From contig CM067109.1 of assembly GCA_034008185.1 (NCBI GenBank), positions 61,000,801 through 61,064,800 of the forward strand: a stretch of 64,000 nt of DNA, in the 5' to 3' direction. The notes under the pieces are model-generated. The model searched no databases and had not been told where the DNA came from. It saw only the letters and a list, made by a program, of their open reading frames with translations. The position numbers and the translations under genes are program-made. Source of the stretch: Gorsachius magnificus. Its lineage: Eukaryota; Chordata; Aves; Pelecaniformes; Ardeidae. How positions within the stretch are numbered: the first letter of the stretch is position 1; every line of letters starts with the position of its first letter. Below are positions 38,508-51,378 of the stretch, in pieces.

Positions 38508-39882
38508 AGTTTATTTTTGCAAATTTAAAACTTCATCAGAAAATTAAAATACATGGATATAATTTCATTTCTGTGCATGTGTATGCGCATGTATTTAAAA
38601 TGTTTAGTACATGAAATTGCTATTCATTCGTACAAACTCTACCATTTCTATCAAGTCTACTTTGCAGCCATCCTCAGTTACCCTGACAGTACTATCAAAG
38701 TGTCATATTATTTGAAGGAAGTATTCAGATTTTAGGCCTAGCAATTGCTCAGTTACATTAGGTACAATTTGTAAACTCTTATTTGCCACAGATATGACTA
38801 TTTTGCACTGATTCAGTAAAATAAATTTACAAGCTATATTAAATTTTAGAACAATCATAATTATACTTAATTAGATCAATATTTTTATCCTGAATTGTCA
38901 TCTAAAAGTTACTCATGTTGTCAAATTTACACCACAGTGTAGGCTTAAGGTTATCAAACTTCTGTGAAATACTCCAATATAAAAAAATAATCACTGCAGT
39001 GATTAGCATCACATTAATCAATGGATTCCAAAGTTTCACACTGCAACTGCTTGCATGGTATACGCATTGTTTCCATTGTTACCATAAAAAGTCTGAACCA
39101 TTGTTTCCACTATAATAAGAATATTGTTCACTCTCTTGCAGTGAATGATGTGCCTCTTAAAAGATAAGGGCTGCATTCATATGATGTTGAATGATTGCAA
39201 CTATAATTAAAACTTCAGAATTTATAAGGTACTATGCATCACACAAAAATATCACTCTCTAACAGGAGTGAATTTACAGTTCATTTCTACATAAACCATA
39301 GTGCTTTTTTCTTGAATAAATGTGAAGAATTATTGGAGTATTTGCAAGCTTTAGAATAAGCAGAAATGAATCACCAACTCCTGGTGCAGCTGGGAGTCTG
39401 TACAATAAGACAAAACCTGAAATTGCTCCACTGTGATAAGAAAATAAATGTAAGATACAAAGGAAAAACATACAGAAGAGAGGAACCTAAAGGTTTTATT
39501 CTATTTATTGTTTTACTGGCAATGAAAAAAGAGGTTTTCATCCTGAATTATTTCTTACAAGCCAAGCATTTTCTCTGTGCCATTCTTGTATCCACAGGAG
39601 TTAAGAGCTAGTCAATTCTATCAAAACCTGCCATTCATGTAACTATCTCCACAACCAAAGTTATCTCTGTGAGTATGCACTGATTACCCATCTCACATTT
39701 GTACTCTCAAAAACACCAAAGCAAACCCTATTGGTCAGTTTTAAAAATGGCTCAGCTGCAAAGTTAATGTCAGTTGTGATTCAGTCCTAACTTTGCCTGT
39801 CAACAGTCTTGTTCAACTTCCCAGATATCCCAGCTTGTTGCCAAGACCATTTTGTAAACGAAATCTCTCCTTTGAAAATCAC

Positions 39883-39945
39883 CATATGAATATGTCAACA
39901 GGTCATGAAATATTTTCATTACAGACGTTGAAGAAAATCTAAGCT
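39883..39945 (-). CDS. Candidate coding exon, main block 2 of 14 (donor chosen partly by phase)
   Basis: The acceptor is strong (ACATTTTTCTAACCGTTGCTTTAG). Two leading bases (AG), then LRFSSTSVMKIFHDLLTYSY and one base at donor ATATG|GTGATT, which is only fair. The frame continues past this donor (GDFQRRDFVYKMVLATSWDI and on) to a TGA at about 39800. A longer exon, or an alternative terminal exon ending at that stop, is therefore possible. Phase fits both the exon at 44899 (untuned) and the exon at 32320 (tuned). Confidence 0.5.
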
Positions 39946-41697
39946 CTAAAGCAACGGTTAGAAAAATGTCTATTTCATTAGGCATGAGTGTGAAATCTTG
40001 CTGGAAAACATTTATTTTGGCAACTCCCTATTCTGTTGGTGGCCCAAAAGTAACCTGACTAGACTGTCCTGGTGGGAGGCAGCACCAGCTCCAGCGAGGA
40101 AGCTGTAGCAGATGAGCTAATCACTACAAGGATCACCGTAGGGCATGAATTTGCATTGTGAGAGAACCTAAGCAGCTGCAAGGTCAGACAGAAATAGAAA
40201 TTCGTATGTTACTTCAAAGTAGAAGGTTGCAAACTTTTACTCATTTATCCAAAGATCAAGAAGACCATTAGAAAACCCACACAAGAGATTACTTTTTCCT
40301 CATGCTAATAGTGGGAATAGATGTTAGCTCACATACTGGGGCCAGGGCTCCTTCAACTTCTTCATAACCTTTTAAAAGTTCTGCGGTCATTTTAACTAAG
40401 GTCCTTTGGTTACCTGTCAGATCTAGATAGCATCCTTCTTTGGTCACATTAAGTCTCCTACAGTGCACAAGAATCTGTGATTTTAAAGCTGAAAAGCATG
40501 TTCAAGGCATAAGCCATAGTAAATTACTTGACACACAAAGAAACTGCTTCCCAAATAAGAAATAGGTAGATGGGTATAGGGCAGATCTTGTGTTTGCACA
40601 GGTGTAAGGAAGAGGATATGTGAAACACCCTATTCCATGAAATATAGGAAGAAAGGCATTGGTAGCCCAACTACAAACCTTTAAGTCTCTCCATAGGGAG
40701 AAGATTTTCTGACAGTCATCAATATCTTACCCTATCTCAACCTCCCACTTCCAAAATTTCCAGACATTCATACTATTCCTACATCTGTGAAGGCTTCCAG
40801 AGCCCACTGCAACACAACTCAGGAGGCTTGCACAGAGAAGAAAATTCTGCTGGTTAAAAGATCCCTGCTGAGGTGTGCAAAAGGGAAGCTCCTAGAGTAT
40901 CTTGTCATAGCCAGGTTCTTCCAAGGAGGACTTAATGTCCATGAAACTCAGAGGGCTTTATCCTAAAACTGAAATTTAAGATTTGTGAATCTAATTTCCT
41001 TGAGTCTCCTGCATGACTGTATTCAAGATAGATTTTTTTTCTTAAGCAAATGCAATAAATTCTAAAAATATTATTTACCCGAATAAGAAATCTTTAACAA
41101 TAAAGCACACAGCTGACTGTCAAGTTACAAAAGTTCTTCCAGAGATTTCCTATGCACTCCATCCCAAAAAAGAAATACTTATCACACTTGTGAATTTCAC
41201 ATGTCAGTATGATGTCTCTAGAGAATCAAAAATCTTCAAATACACTATGAATTATAACAGTCTACTGAGTGTTACATGAAAAAAAATCACTACAATAATG
41301 GTACAAACCTCTTGGGTTTCAATTCTTCGTTTTTAAATGTTTTTACTTAGACCCTTCTTATGTAGCTACTTGAAACCAAGTAAGTCCATACACTCAAATC
41401 AAAATTAAAAAACATGGTTTGAAGGGGATTTTTGGAGTTTTGGGGAATTTCGGTTTAAGTCAAACAGATCAAATGCATGACTAAACAAAACAATCTGGCA
41501 AAGTGTGAAATACAATGACTCCTTCCCTTCTCTGTAACAAATCACTATACTACCAAAATGATTAAGTGGTTTTACATTAAATTGAGAAGTAAAAGACAGC
41601 TTTCCTACTTCTTTGAGATTAATTTGGAGAGTTGCTTCAGCACTTAAATGTGAAATTATATAACTGCTGGCTAAGGTATGTGACCTACCATTATAAA

Positions 41698-43205
41698 CAG
41701 CTGCTGTGCCAGGGGACTGGCAGGTTGCCATTATAACTCCCATCTACAAAAAGGGCTCCAGTGTGAGTCCTGCAAACTACAGACCAATAAGCCTGACTGG
41801 TCCCACCAGGGGAAGATGGCAATCTATCTTTAAGGAGAAAAAAAAAAAAAAAAAAAAGAAGAGAAAGAAAAGATTACTCAATACACACACAGATGAACAC
41901 AGTTTTGTTGGGAAGGCATCAGCGTGGCTTCTGTAAGGGAAATCCTGCTTCATCAACCTGTTAGAATTGCAGAAGGGTAACAATAACCATGTGCATAAAA
42001 TCTGACCTGGATTTTTAAATGGCCTTTGACAAGGCTCCACATGAAATGTTATTAAGAAATTACATTGCTGCAGGATTGGATAAGAGGTCCTGTCCTTTTA
42101 GCAACAGGGAGCCAGTTAAAGCAGAGGAAACACAAAGATAGTGCTTAGGTGTCACTTTCAGGATGGAAAATGCCAAGAGCAGGGTCCCTCCCTCATGGAT
42201 TGCTGCTGGAAACAACTTTATTTCACCTCCTTTTCAGTGACCTCCAAGCTTGTGAAATCTCCAAGCTTGCAGATGATACTTTAGGGTAGCCAAATGCTGT
42301 GGCCGTGGCAAGGAACTGTAGAAGGGCCTGAAGGATGGGGTAGGTGGGTATCAGTGCAAGGTCATGCTGAGAGGAAACAATGCAGAACTGGAAGTTTCAA
42401 CTCAGGAACAAGATCTTGGAGTCAACCTTGGCAGGTCTCTGAAATCATCAGCTCAGAGTGCAATGGCATCTGAGAAGCCAAAAAAAATGTTTGGCTTTGT
42501 CAGGAAGGTCACTGAGGACAAGGTCACCTATTTGTTCCTGTAACAAACATTGACATGCCCGCATCTTGAGTGCTGTATGTCATTCCACTCTGCAGCTAAA
42601 AGTGAAGGTAGGAGAATTAGAGAACTAAAAAGAAAAGCAACTAAAATGATCAAGGAGGTGGACTGTCTGCCTTACAAGCAGAGGTTTAAAAGGCTGTGTA
42701 GTTCTATAGTTTTGAGAGGAAAAGGTTGAAGAGGGCTTGATTGAGAATTTGTAAATTCCTGAAGGCAGCAGATAAGCTGAATGTGAGACTGCATCTCAAC
42801 AGATCCCATTGTATGGGTGTAAGGGTCACTTGGTGAAAGTAGCAGGACATCAGGTTAAAACAAATAAAGCCATGTACGGTGTCATGTGAACTTCCTGAAT
42901 TTGTTTCCATCAGGCTGTGGAGGCAGGCAGTGTCAGTGGGTACAAAAAGGGGCCAGATGGATGCATGGGCAGGAAATCTGTAGGCAACTAATGAAGAGAA
43001 GTAAGGAGGGACGTCCGCTGCCACCTTGTGTTCTCCTCTTCCAGAGGCTGGAGGAGTACAAGGGGGTCAGACTGAAGAAACTGTTAGGTTTGTGCACTCT
43101 CCTGAAGCAGTATTTGCTTTTGTCTATGCTGGAGACAGACCGCTGCTGGTGGATGTACCCAGAGCTGGTCTAATCCAGTGGAGCATTAATGTTCTCATAT
43201 GTTTT
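41698..43205 (+). mobile_element. Ancient CR1 (L3-like) LINE, about 1.5 kb, reaching the 3' end
   Basis: The fragment starts in reverse transcriptase (WQVAIITPIYKKGSS, ANYRPISLT). It passes through degraded motifs (CATCAGCGTGGCTTCTGTAA; GGCCTTTGACAAGGCTCCAC; CTTGCAGATGATACTTTAGG for LADDT) and GATCTTGGAGTCAACCTTGG. It ends with a diverged old-CR1 3' end, GCTGGAGACAGACCGCTGCT ... GGTCTAATCCAGTGGAGC ... GTTCTCATATG. Frameshifts and stops throughout. A 20-bp A-tract lies inside at 41838-41857. Confidence 0.82.
41838..41857 (+). repeat. A-tract within the ancient CR1
   Basis: About 20 consecutive A, absent from CR1 consensus at this point, so gained after insertion. Confidence 0.9.
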
Positions 43206-43883
43206 TCCCCATCAAGGTAGACTATAAGAAGGGTACTAACTCTCCCTACTGTGCTTCTGACTATGTCCATGTGCTGCAAAGATTCATTTCAGGATAATAC
43301 AGAACAAGATGCAAACAGTGAGACTGAAAATGGAGGGGAATTCTCTGAGACTCCTTGAAAGACAATTCCTTCCTGAAACATAATATAGTATTCCTAATCA
43401 CATATTATTCATATTGAAGAAGGATTTTTCCCCATATTGAATAGCTTCTTCCTAACCAACAATTACTCAGCTCAATTCACTGGTGTGATATTTATATTTC
43501 TTGAGCAATTTGGGTGAATCCAAAAACATTTGTACTAGATACAGAGAAATTTACACTCATAGTATAAGCACTTCATGCTTAAATAATGCCTGTCACCCTG
43601 CATACTAATTAGCTATTTCACTCTATTTCATTTCCAGCTGAGGGAACTCAAAAAGCGTTTATGTGTTTCAGTGTCGGGAAACTAACTGCAGGTAATTCCC
43701 AGTATCGCTTGTTTTGCCTGAATTCACACAGAAACCTGCCCATAAAAGAGACACAAACTCTCTTTTTTAAAACACCTCACTTATTTCTTGGGCACAAGGC
43801 CAACAAATGAAGTACTGTGAGAACTAAATCGTGTCTGTTTAAAAGGAAACTTTTTTACACTAAAATCTTCAGAATAGTAATAT

Positions 43884-43894
43884 GGGGGGGGGGG
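43884..43894 (+). repeat. Poly(G) run, 11 G
   Basis: Short homopolymer in otherwise AT-rich sequence; no associated gene. Confidence 0.9.
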
Positions 43895-44898
43895 TGGCAA
43901 AGAGAGCATGAGAAGTTCAAGTTACTACTTAAAATCACACACACTTGGCAATGCACAGGTCTTCATTATTCATAACTTTACCAGACTGATGTAATGCATG
44001 TCACAAATATATGTTTCAGAAAGAGTTTTATGGATGAACCAGCAGGGCAATTGCTTGGGATCCCAGTGACCAGAAGAAAACACCCCAGGAAACCAAGCTA
44101 ATTAGTAGTACGACTCATCTAATGTATGGGTGGGTGCAGGGAGGGGACCATGCTTCAGCCAGTCTGGATCCTTGGTGTATCTAAAGTTTTCAATTCTCTC
44201 ACCCTCTTCTTCACCTGTATCAAAATAGCTAAATAAACAGTAAACAAAAAAAAAAAACCACCCCTACCCAACATAAATTTTACAAACACACTGCAATAGT
44301 ACAGTTTTAGTCTACGGGAAATAATTAGCATTTTCCAAAAACCAGAAGGAAGGATTGCTAACACACGAATAGCAGATTAGAGCTCTACAGAACCAAAACA
44401 AATAGTCAGCTGGAAGGATTTGCCAGCACTAGTGTCATAGTCTGCAATTAGCTGTGTCTCCTTCTGCTTTAGCATTTTCTTTGAATAAGAAAGCATTTAC
44501 TTTTTTTAATTTGATTGTGTAAGGAGTTAGACAACATAGCATTTACAATTCAGAGGGTGGATCTCTGTATTTAAAAAACAGAAGCATCTGAATTACAGGT
44601 TAGAATTTTTTCTCAATCAGAAGCACAGCTAACAGTTTACTGTAAAGACTGCTATGTGTTCTCTGTAAAGGATTTTGAAAAGCTGAATAAATAGAAAATT
44701 ATTGAAAGACAGCTTATGTCTGAAGATTCCCATATTCCTTTCTCTTTTATCAAGATCTAACAGTTAGATGGCAAAAGACACAAACTTCCTGCCCTTTCTT
44801 GTTGATCTTCCTTATCCTAGTTACTACAAGTGATCATGAAGGAAATGGCGTGCAACATAACGCAATACAAAATACACTGTATTTTAAAGATCTTTCAC

Positions 44899-45000
44899 CA
44901 TAATCCACGTGCATGCAATTTTTGTGAGACTTGTTAAATATGTAATAGGACTTCGGAGTACCATGATCTATAAAGTCAGTTGTAGGCTTGTTAACTGCTT
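44899..45000 (-). CDS. Candidate coding exon, main block 1 of 14
   Basis: A 102-nt exon. The acceptor is very good (TTATAAAATGTTCTCAATCTTTAG) and the donor is GATTATG|GTGAAAG. Two leading bases, then 33 codons including EAVNKPTTDFIDHGTPKSYY if the preceding base is G, and ending NCMHVDY plus one base. The other two frames contain stops, so the open frame is unambiguous. It leaves phase 1, which matches the next exon at 39945. The frame stays open on both sides of the exon, so openness alone is not the argument; the splice sites and phase are. Confidence 0.68.
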
Positions 45001-45371
45001 CTAAAGATTGAGAACATTTTATAAAGTGAGAGTAACAGAAGGCAGTGGACACAATGAGAAGGACTTACTTAAATATCACATTTGGGCCTGACTCAGTCTT
45101 TCTCTCAAATGAAGGCACAAATGCTAAAAATGTAAATAACACATCACTCAACAACTCTGAACATCTTACAGGGATGCAGACCCCTGTCTGACTGATATTT
45201 ATACCCTTGATGTTTTGCTCATCCTTGCCGTGAGTGTTCCAAGGGAGGGGTTGCTCAGTTAGGCATTTCTACTGAAATCTTTGAAAAAAAACCAGCAGCA
45301 AAGACTTTTCCAATTAGGCTTTCTAGGTAGTTCACAGACAATTTAGAATTAAATTAGGACTATTGCCATAC

Positions 45372-45403
45372 TTGTGTTTCAGCCTCTGCAAATAGAATTC
45401 CTG
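45372..45403 (-). CDS. Candidate short exon with strong splice sites but unresolved phase
   Basis: Both splice signals are excellent: acceptor TTTCCTTTTCCTATCAG and donor CACAA|GTATGG. The 32 nt between are open in two frames (QEFYLQRLKH from phase 0, or GILFAEAETQ after two leading bases). Neither leaves the phase 1 required by the next exon at 45000. It may be a decoy, an alternative exon, or real with another small exon between. Confidence 0.3.
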
Positions 45404-45809
45404 CTGATAGGAAAAGGAAAGTATATTGAACATGAAAAAATTGTGCTTTAAGCATTCACTATAATTCTGTAGTGGAAGTTTTAACAGAAATATTCCATAA
45501 AAGCCATAGGTAGAGATGTAGTTCCCTAACCAAATGGGTAACACCTTGGAAATTCAGTCTGTGTATGGAATTTAGGATCAATAACTCATTGGACTACCAT
45601 CAAGCAAAATATGAATTTGTACAAAGATAATGTCTGTAATGTCTCTAGCTCAGGTTGAAACAGAAAGCTTTCCCAGAAATACTTTAGGTGGCTGTTACCC
45701 TGATGACAAAATCTTGACTGATCTGCTTAAATCTCTGGCATGCCTTTTACTTCCTCAGGACTTAAGAATAGTTTGTTTATCCACATTATGTCCTTGAAAC
45801 ACTTTTCAA

Positions 45810-47130
45810 ATCACAGAATCATAAAATCATTTGGTTGGAATAAACCTTTAAGATCATTGAGTCCAACCATACCTGTCCACTACTAAACCATGTCTCTAAG
45901 CACCTTGTCTTTCCATCCTGTAAATACCTCCAGGGATGGTCACTCAACCACTTCCCTGGGCACCCAGTTCCAGTGCCTGATAACATTTTCAGCAAAAATT
46001 TTTTCCTAATATCCAATCTAAACCTCCCCTGACGCAACTTAAGGCCATTTCCCCTCATCCTATCACTTCATACTTGGGAAAAGAGACCAATACCCACCTC
46101 ACTACAGCCTCCTTTTTGGTAGTTGTAGAGGGCGATAAGGTCTCCCGAGAGCCTCCTCTTCTCCAGGCTAAACAATCCCAGTTCCCTCAGCTACTCATAG
46201 ACTTGTGCTCCAGACCCCTCACCAGCTTCATTGCCCTTCACTGGACACACTCCAGCGCCTCAGTGTGCTTCTTGGAGTGAGGGGCCCAAAACTGAACACA
46301 AGATTCGAAGTGCAGCCTCCCCAGTGCAGAGTACAGGAGCATGATCACTCCTGCTGGCCACACTATTTCTGATACAAGCCAGGATGCCGTTGGCCTTCTT
46401 GGCCACCTGGGCACACTGCTGGCTCATATCCAGCCAGCTGTCGACCAACACACCCGGTGCCTTCTCTGCCAAGCAGCTTTCCAGCCACTTCTCCCCAAGC
46501 CTGTAGCATAGTATGGTGTTGTTGCGACTCAGGTGCAGGACCCGGCACTTGGCCTTGTTGAACCTCATACAATTGGCCTTGGCCCATCAGTCCAGCCTGT
46601 CCAGGTCTCTCTGCAGAGCCTTCCTCCTCTCCAGCAGATCAACACTTCCACCCAGCTTGGTGTCATCTGCAAACTTGCTGAGGGCGCACTCAATCCCCCT
46701 CATCCGATAAAGATATTAAAACAGAACTGGCCCCAGTACTGAGCCATGGGCAAAACCACTTGTGACCGGCCTCCAACTGGATTTAACTCCATTCACCACC
46801 ACCCTTTGGGCCCGGCCATCCAGCCAGTTATTTACCTAGCAAAGAGTATGCCTGTCCAGGCCATGGGCAGCCAGTTTCTCAAGCAGAATGCTGTGGGAAA
46901 TGGTGTCAAAGGCTGTACTAAATTCTAGGTACACAACCTCCACAGCCTTTCTCTCGTCTATTAAGCAGGTCACCTTGTCATAGGAGATCACGTTATTCAA
47001 GCAGGATCTTCTTTTCATAAACCCATGTTGACTGGGCCTGATCTTCTGGTTGTCTTGGATGTGCTGTGTGATGGCACTTAAGATGATCTGCTCCATGACC
47101 TTCCCTAGCACCGAAGTCAGAATGATCAGA
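45810..47130 (-). mobile_element. CR1 LINE, 1.3 kb, 3' end through reverse transcriptase
   Basis: The + strand begins with the reverse-complemented 3' tail (ATCACAGAATCATAAAATCA, TTTGGTTGGAATAAACC) and runs through CTCCAGGGATGGTCACTCAA and GTGTCATCTGCAAACTTGCT (ADD motif) to AAACCCATGTTGACTGGGCC. Minus-strand frames show VYLEFSTAFDTISHSILLEK and FADDTKLG in broken frames. 5' truncation at about 47130 falls within the reverse-transcriptase domain. It is the longest relatively young CR1 copy in the window. Confidence 0.95.
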
Positions 47131-50100
47131 CTACTTTTTCAACTGTATGGCGAAGGAATGATCCTTTTGCCTGATGACACATACACGGGATAAATATAAT
47201 TACCCTGTCCTACAGTGAGAACAGTTCAATGAAGTAATTTTAATGTCCAAATGTCACAAGCTGTGACTCCCTGTATTGCATGAAAAATTTGCTCTCATTC
47301 AAGCCCTGTGTTCCTTTTGTATAAAGCTAGTACCTACAGCCAATATACCAGCATTTATAAATCAACTTTTTTTTTGTTAAAAAAAAGACAAAAAAATTTT
47401 TCCCCTACCATGACAACCTATGTAGTGTTTAAATCTTGTGATTCAAAATGTATCAGAGAGTAAGGCTTCAATATCAGTATTATCCTGAAATTTCAAACAG
47501 ATTTCAGTTCTTCTCTAACAAGACATCTGAAAAATTCTCAGACCAGGGAACTGACATTTATTTCTCCCAGCACTCACACCACAGGAATCCATTACCAAGG
47601 ACACCAAAGAACTCGTCTCTCTTTCCTACCAGTGATTCTGAGTGCTTATGGACTCTGAATGGCTTTCTTAAATTATCAGGTCTCTTGTGTATTTTAAGCT
47701 ACCCTAAGGTTTCATCAGAATCTTAGAGTTAGAGAGTTATGGCCAACTTCTCTCCCAAACTGAGCATATTTTGTGATGGGAAGACTTGTCCTGTAGATTT
47801 GCAAGTATTCCCATTGAATATGTGTCTGCTGGAAAATAACCAACTACAAAAGCAGAATCTAAAGTAGCAGACAGTGGTTTATAGGTGAAATCCCATTTAA
47901 TTTTAGCTAAGTGAGAAACACAGGAGGAAGACAACAAGGTAAAAAAAAATATTTAAAATAAAGACAATGGAAGTAAACTTCACCAAACATGTAACCTTTA
48001 TCTGGAGTGTTACATTTATAGTGTAATGAGATGTTCAAAAATATACTGGGCAGTTTTTTTCCTGGATTGACAGCTGTGACTTGCTGGTGAAGAGTTGAAC
48101 TGTTTTGATACCCCTTTTCTATATCTGGAACCTCTAAACAAAATGAAAGCTAGGTTAAGCATGTGAAAAAAAAGGCACATTTTCTGGAGGCACCAGATGC
48201 AGGACCTTCAACAGTGAAAGTTCCTTTCCCTTACAGCAGAGAAGATTTTTAAAGCACTGCTACTTTCTCCGTGTTTGCTTTCTCATGCCTTTATCAATGT
48301 TACCAGGCCACTGAATATCACCATGTGTCAGTGCTGTATGCTTCTTCTTACTGCGCTTTCGAACAGGCTGGTCTTTGCTTTATAGCAGGTCTGTACCTCT
48401 ACTCCACTTTCTTCAACATCTTTTCTATGCCTCACCCAATTCAGACAGAAGATGATCACTTCAGTTCATCACCTTTTGCCACCTTTTGTTCCCATCTCAC
48501 AGCATAAGCTTCCATTTCGCTTGTGGAACCTAAAGGGAAAGCACATCAGCTGAATGCAGGCTCTCCTTTGGATAGTAATCACCCATTCTTTCCTTCCTCA
48601 CAGTAAGCTGACACTTTTATTTCCTTTCATGAAGGTCCACATTTGCCGCCACTAGCAGCACTATATAACCTACTGGAAGCTTTGCATTTCCTTTTCCATC
48701 ACTATTTTGGAAACTAAGGTCATAGCAAAATCACACACAACAAATACTGCACACTTTCTACATTGTAACAAAGATTATATCTGTATTTCTAAGCTTGCAT
48801 GTAACTGCTGAATTTTGTGATTTCCATTGTGATAGCAACACCTTTGTTTTAGCAGCCCTGAAATAATTGCTTTTAGAATTATTGATGACTCTCCTCCAGG
48901 ATGCATATTGGCCTTATTTTAACAGTTATTCTTTTCCTGAGTTCTCCTTTCTATCTCTCCCTCACCCTTGCTTTCAAAGCTCCTGTTTCCATGGATTTCA
49001 TAGGGCATTCAAAGGACAAAACCCCACCATAAGCATAAGGCAAAGCATGAAGATAAGATCTTTGCTGTATGGAGCTGGCAGTGAGGCCCTAAGAGGAAAG
49101 GAAACAGATGTTTGTGCCAAGTAGGACTAATTCATTCACCTTTTACAGCAGCACTGACTACATCTGGTCAAAGTAAGTAGGTCTTCAACCCAGCATGTGA
49201 ACACAATATACATACATTTCTGTTTAGTTATGGCTAAGCAAAAGGTAATTTTTTTTCTTTAACTTTGAAATCCTGTTTCTCTATATCTTTCCTACATCAT
49301 TTTCCTGTTGACAGGAATAATCAACACTTAAAACTGGTGGATTAACACAGGTAGGCCAAAGTGGTCAAAGAGGGTGAGGGTTAGCACCTTGAACAGCTCC
49401 AGGAGGGCAATTGGCTCCCTTTGAAATCTACAGGATTAGATAACAGATTTGCCATCAAGAATGAAAGAAAAGCCTGAGCTCTGTTTTCCAAGAGGCATCC
49501 AACCATGTTGAAAGCAGAGCTCGCTAGATCCCAACACTTTAAATCATGTATACAACCGTCAAACTTAATTGAATTTATCTGTGCAATTTAGAAACAGCAA
49601 AGGGGGTCAGAGAAGCAGCTGGCTCACTGTGTTCAAGATGCTTACAGAGGGTTGGTCTAACAACATACACGTCTAGCAGAGCAGCAGGATGCATAAAGCA
49701 TCCTGGGATTATTCTGAAAAAGTTTTAATTTTGTCAGGTCTATTATCTTCAAGTTCCAGTAACTACATTTCAAGTTCTACTTGAACTTGAAACATGTCTT
49801 TCCCCTCATAAAAAGTGTCCAGGAATGCCTTTACATGTGCCATCCCCTTAGACTTCCTATCAAAGGCTGCATGACTAAGCATTTTCCCTGGTGAAATCTC
49901 AAAGGCTGCATGACTAAGCATTTTCCCTGGTGAAATCTCTACCTTAGCTACAGCCAAGAAAAGCTTTTTACATTAATTGTAAGAAACCTTATTTTCCAAA
50001 ACACAACCACCATCAACTTAGAACTTATAGGAAGAGAGTTAATAAGGAGAATATAGTAGTTTTACTTATACAATAATGATGGGGAATTGGATGACATTAT

Positions 50101-50460
50101 TGTGATGAAAGGCTGTGGATATCATACTCTAAAACTACCATTTGTTGCATCAAAATGATGCTACCAGATGAGTCACTCCTAGATTTCAATGCAATCCATT
50201 TTTCATTCCTGGGACAAATTAATCCTTTAAGTCACCCTTCAACTTTCATAGAGTGTCACATGAGATCAATGCAGACAAATCTGCCTGAAGTAAATTGGAA
50301 AATGAGGTAATGAAACCCAAATATGACATGTTCTCTTCTTCTGAAAAGTAGATGTTCAATTATCAGACTGTAGTTTAGGCAGTCTTTCTTTCTAAGAAAG
50401 TCGTATCTCTGTCCAAAGCCTTTTGGAGAGCAAACCACAAAGTAACATGTTTTCTGACAA
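47131..50460. other. Non-coding sequence apart from the 39-bp duplication
   Basis: Nothing else recognised. ORFs here (47448-47726 +, 48271-48507 +, 48867-49124 +) lack splice-site pairs or protein-like composition that I would trust. Confidence 0.5.
49861..49938 (+). repeat. Perfect tandem duplication of a 39-bp unit
   Basis: Two identical head-to-tail copies (49861-49899, 49900-49938) of a unit starting CAAAGGCTGCATGACTAAGC and ending TGGTGAAATCT. The unit length is a multiple of three and no base differs between copies, which points to a recent event. Confidence 0.97.
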
Positions 50461-51000
50461 GATTTATGACCCTGTGGGGAAGCCACGCTGGAGCAGTCTG
50501 TTCCTAAAGGACTGCACCATGTGGGAAGGTGCCGTGCTGGTGCAGTTCTTCAAGAACTGAGGCCAGTGGGAAGGACCCCACATTGCAGAATGTCCTGAAG
50601 GACTGTATCCCGGGGGGGGGACCCCACACTGGGAAAGGAGAAGAGCATGAGGAAGAAGGACTGGCAGAGACAAAGCATTATGAACTGACCCCAACCCCTA
50701 TTCCCCATCCCTCCGCACCACCGGTGGGAGGATGTAGAAAAGTCAGGCATGAAGTTGGGCCTGGGAAGAAAGGAGGGGAGAGGTGAAGGTGATTTTAGTT
50801 TTGTTCTTATTTCCTACTCTGTTGCAATTAATTGGCAATAAATTAAATTAATTTCCCCAAGTCGAGTCTGTTTTGTCCATTATGGTAATTGGTAAGTAAT
50901 CTCCCCATCCTTATCTCAACCCATGAATTTTTTGTCGTATTTTCTCGCCCTGTTGATAGAGGGCGAGTGATAGAACATCTTGGTGGGCACCTGGCAGCCA
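50461..51000 (+). mobile_element. LTR fragment of a second avian endogenous retrovirus family
   Basis: Contains GGAAGGACCCCACATTGCAG, GAGGAAGAAGGACTGGCAGA, GCAATAAATTAAATTAATTT (AATAAA at 50837-50842), CCCCAAGTCGAGTCTGTTTT, then GGGCGAGTGATAGAACATCT and TGGTGGGCACCTGGCAGCCA. These are landmarks of a widespread avian LTR/3' UTR, in the + orientation. The usual end beyond GGCAGCCA is missing and the 5' terminus is not evident, so the copy looks truncated at both ends. No internal retroviral genes adjoin it. Confidence 0.72.
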
Positions 51001-51378
51001 GATTTGACTTCATGACTCAGGTGTAGTTTAAGGGATTCCATAATGTCACATAGGTTCATTCTACTCCTAATGAAAATACAACTTGGCCTCTAGTAAATAA
51101 ATCATGTATTTATCACAGTTTTAGGTGATAGTTAAGTTTAATATAAATAATTTACATTTTAACATTAAAAAAAATTACAGACTAGCATGGAATTTCATTT
51201 TTCAGGTCCAGGAGCAGCAACCACTTTGCAAATGGAAGACCAAAAATAATTAGCCATGGGAAAAGTTTAGCTCAACATTCTTTTGTGGTTTGGTGACATT
51301 GATAAAAAGGGATGATGTGCTGTAAAGTAATTACTGGTGGCAAGTGTTATGTAGGCAAATATACATTGAAGAGTAGAG

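Noticed and set aside
46260..47111. Several ORFs on both strands
   Set aside because: All lie within the 1.3-kb CR1 copy.
50529..50786. Overlapping ORFs on both strands near 50.5 kb
   Set aside because: They lie inside the LTR fragment.
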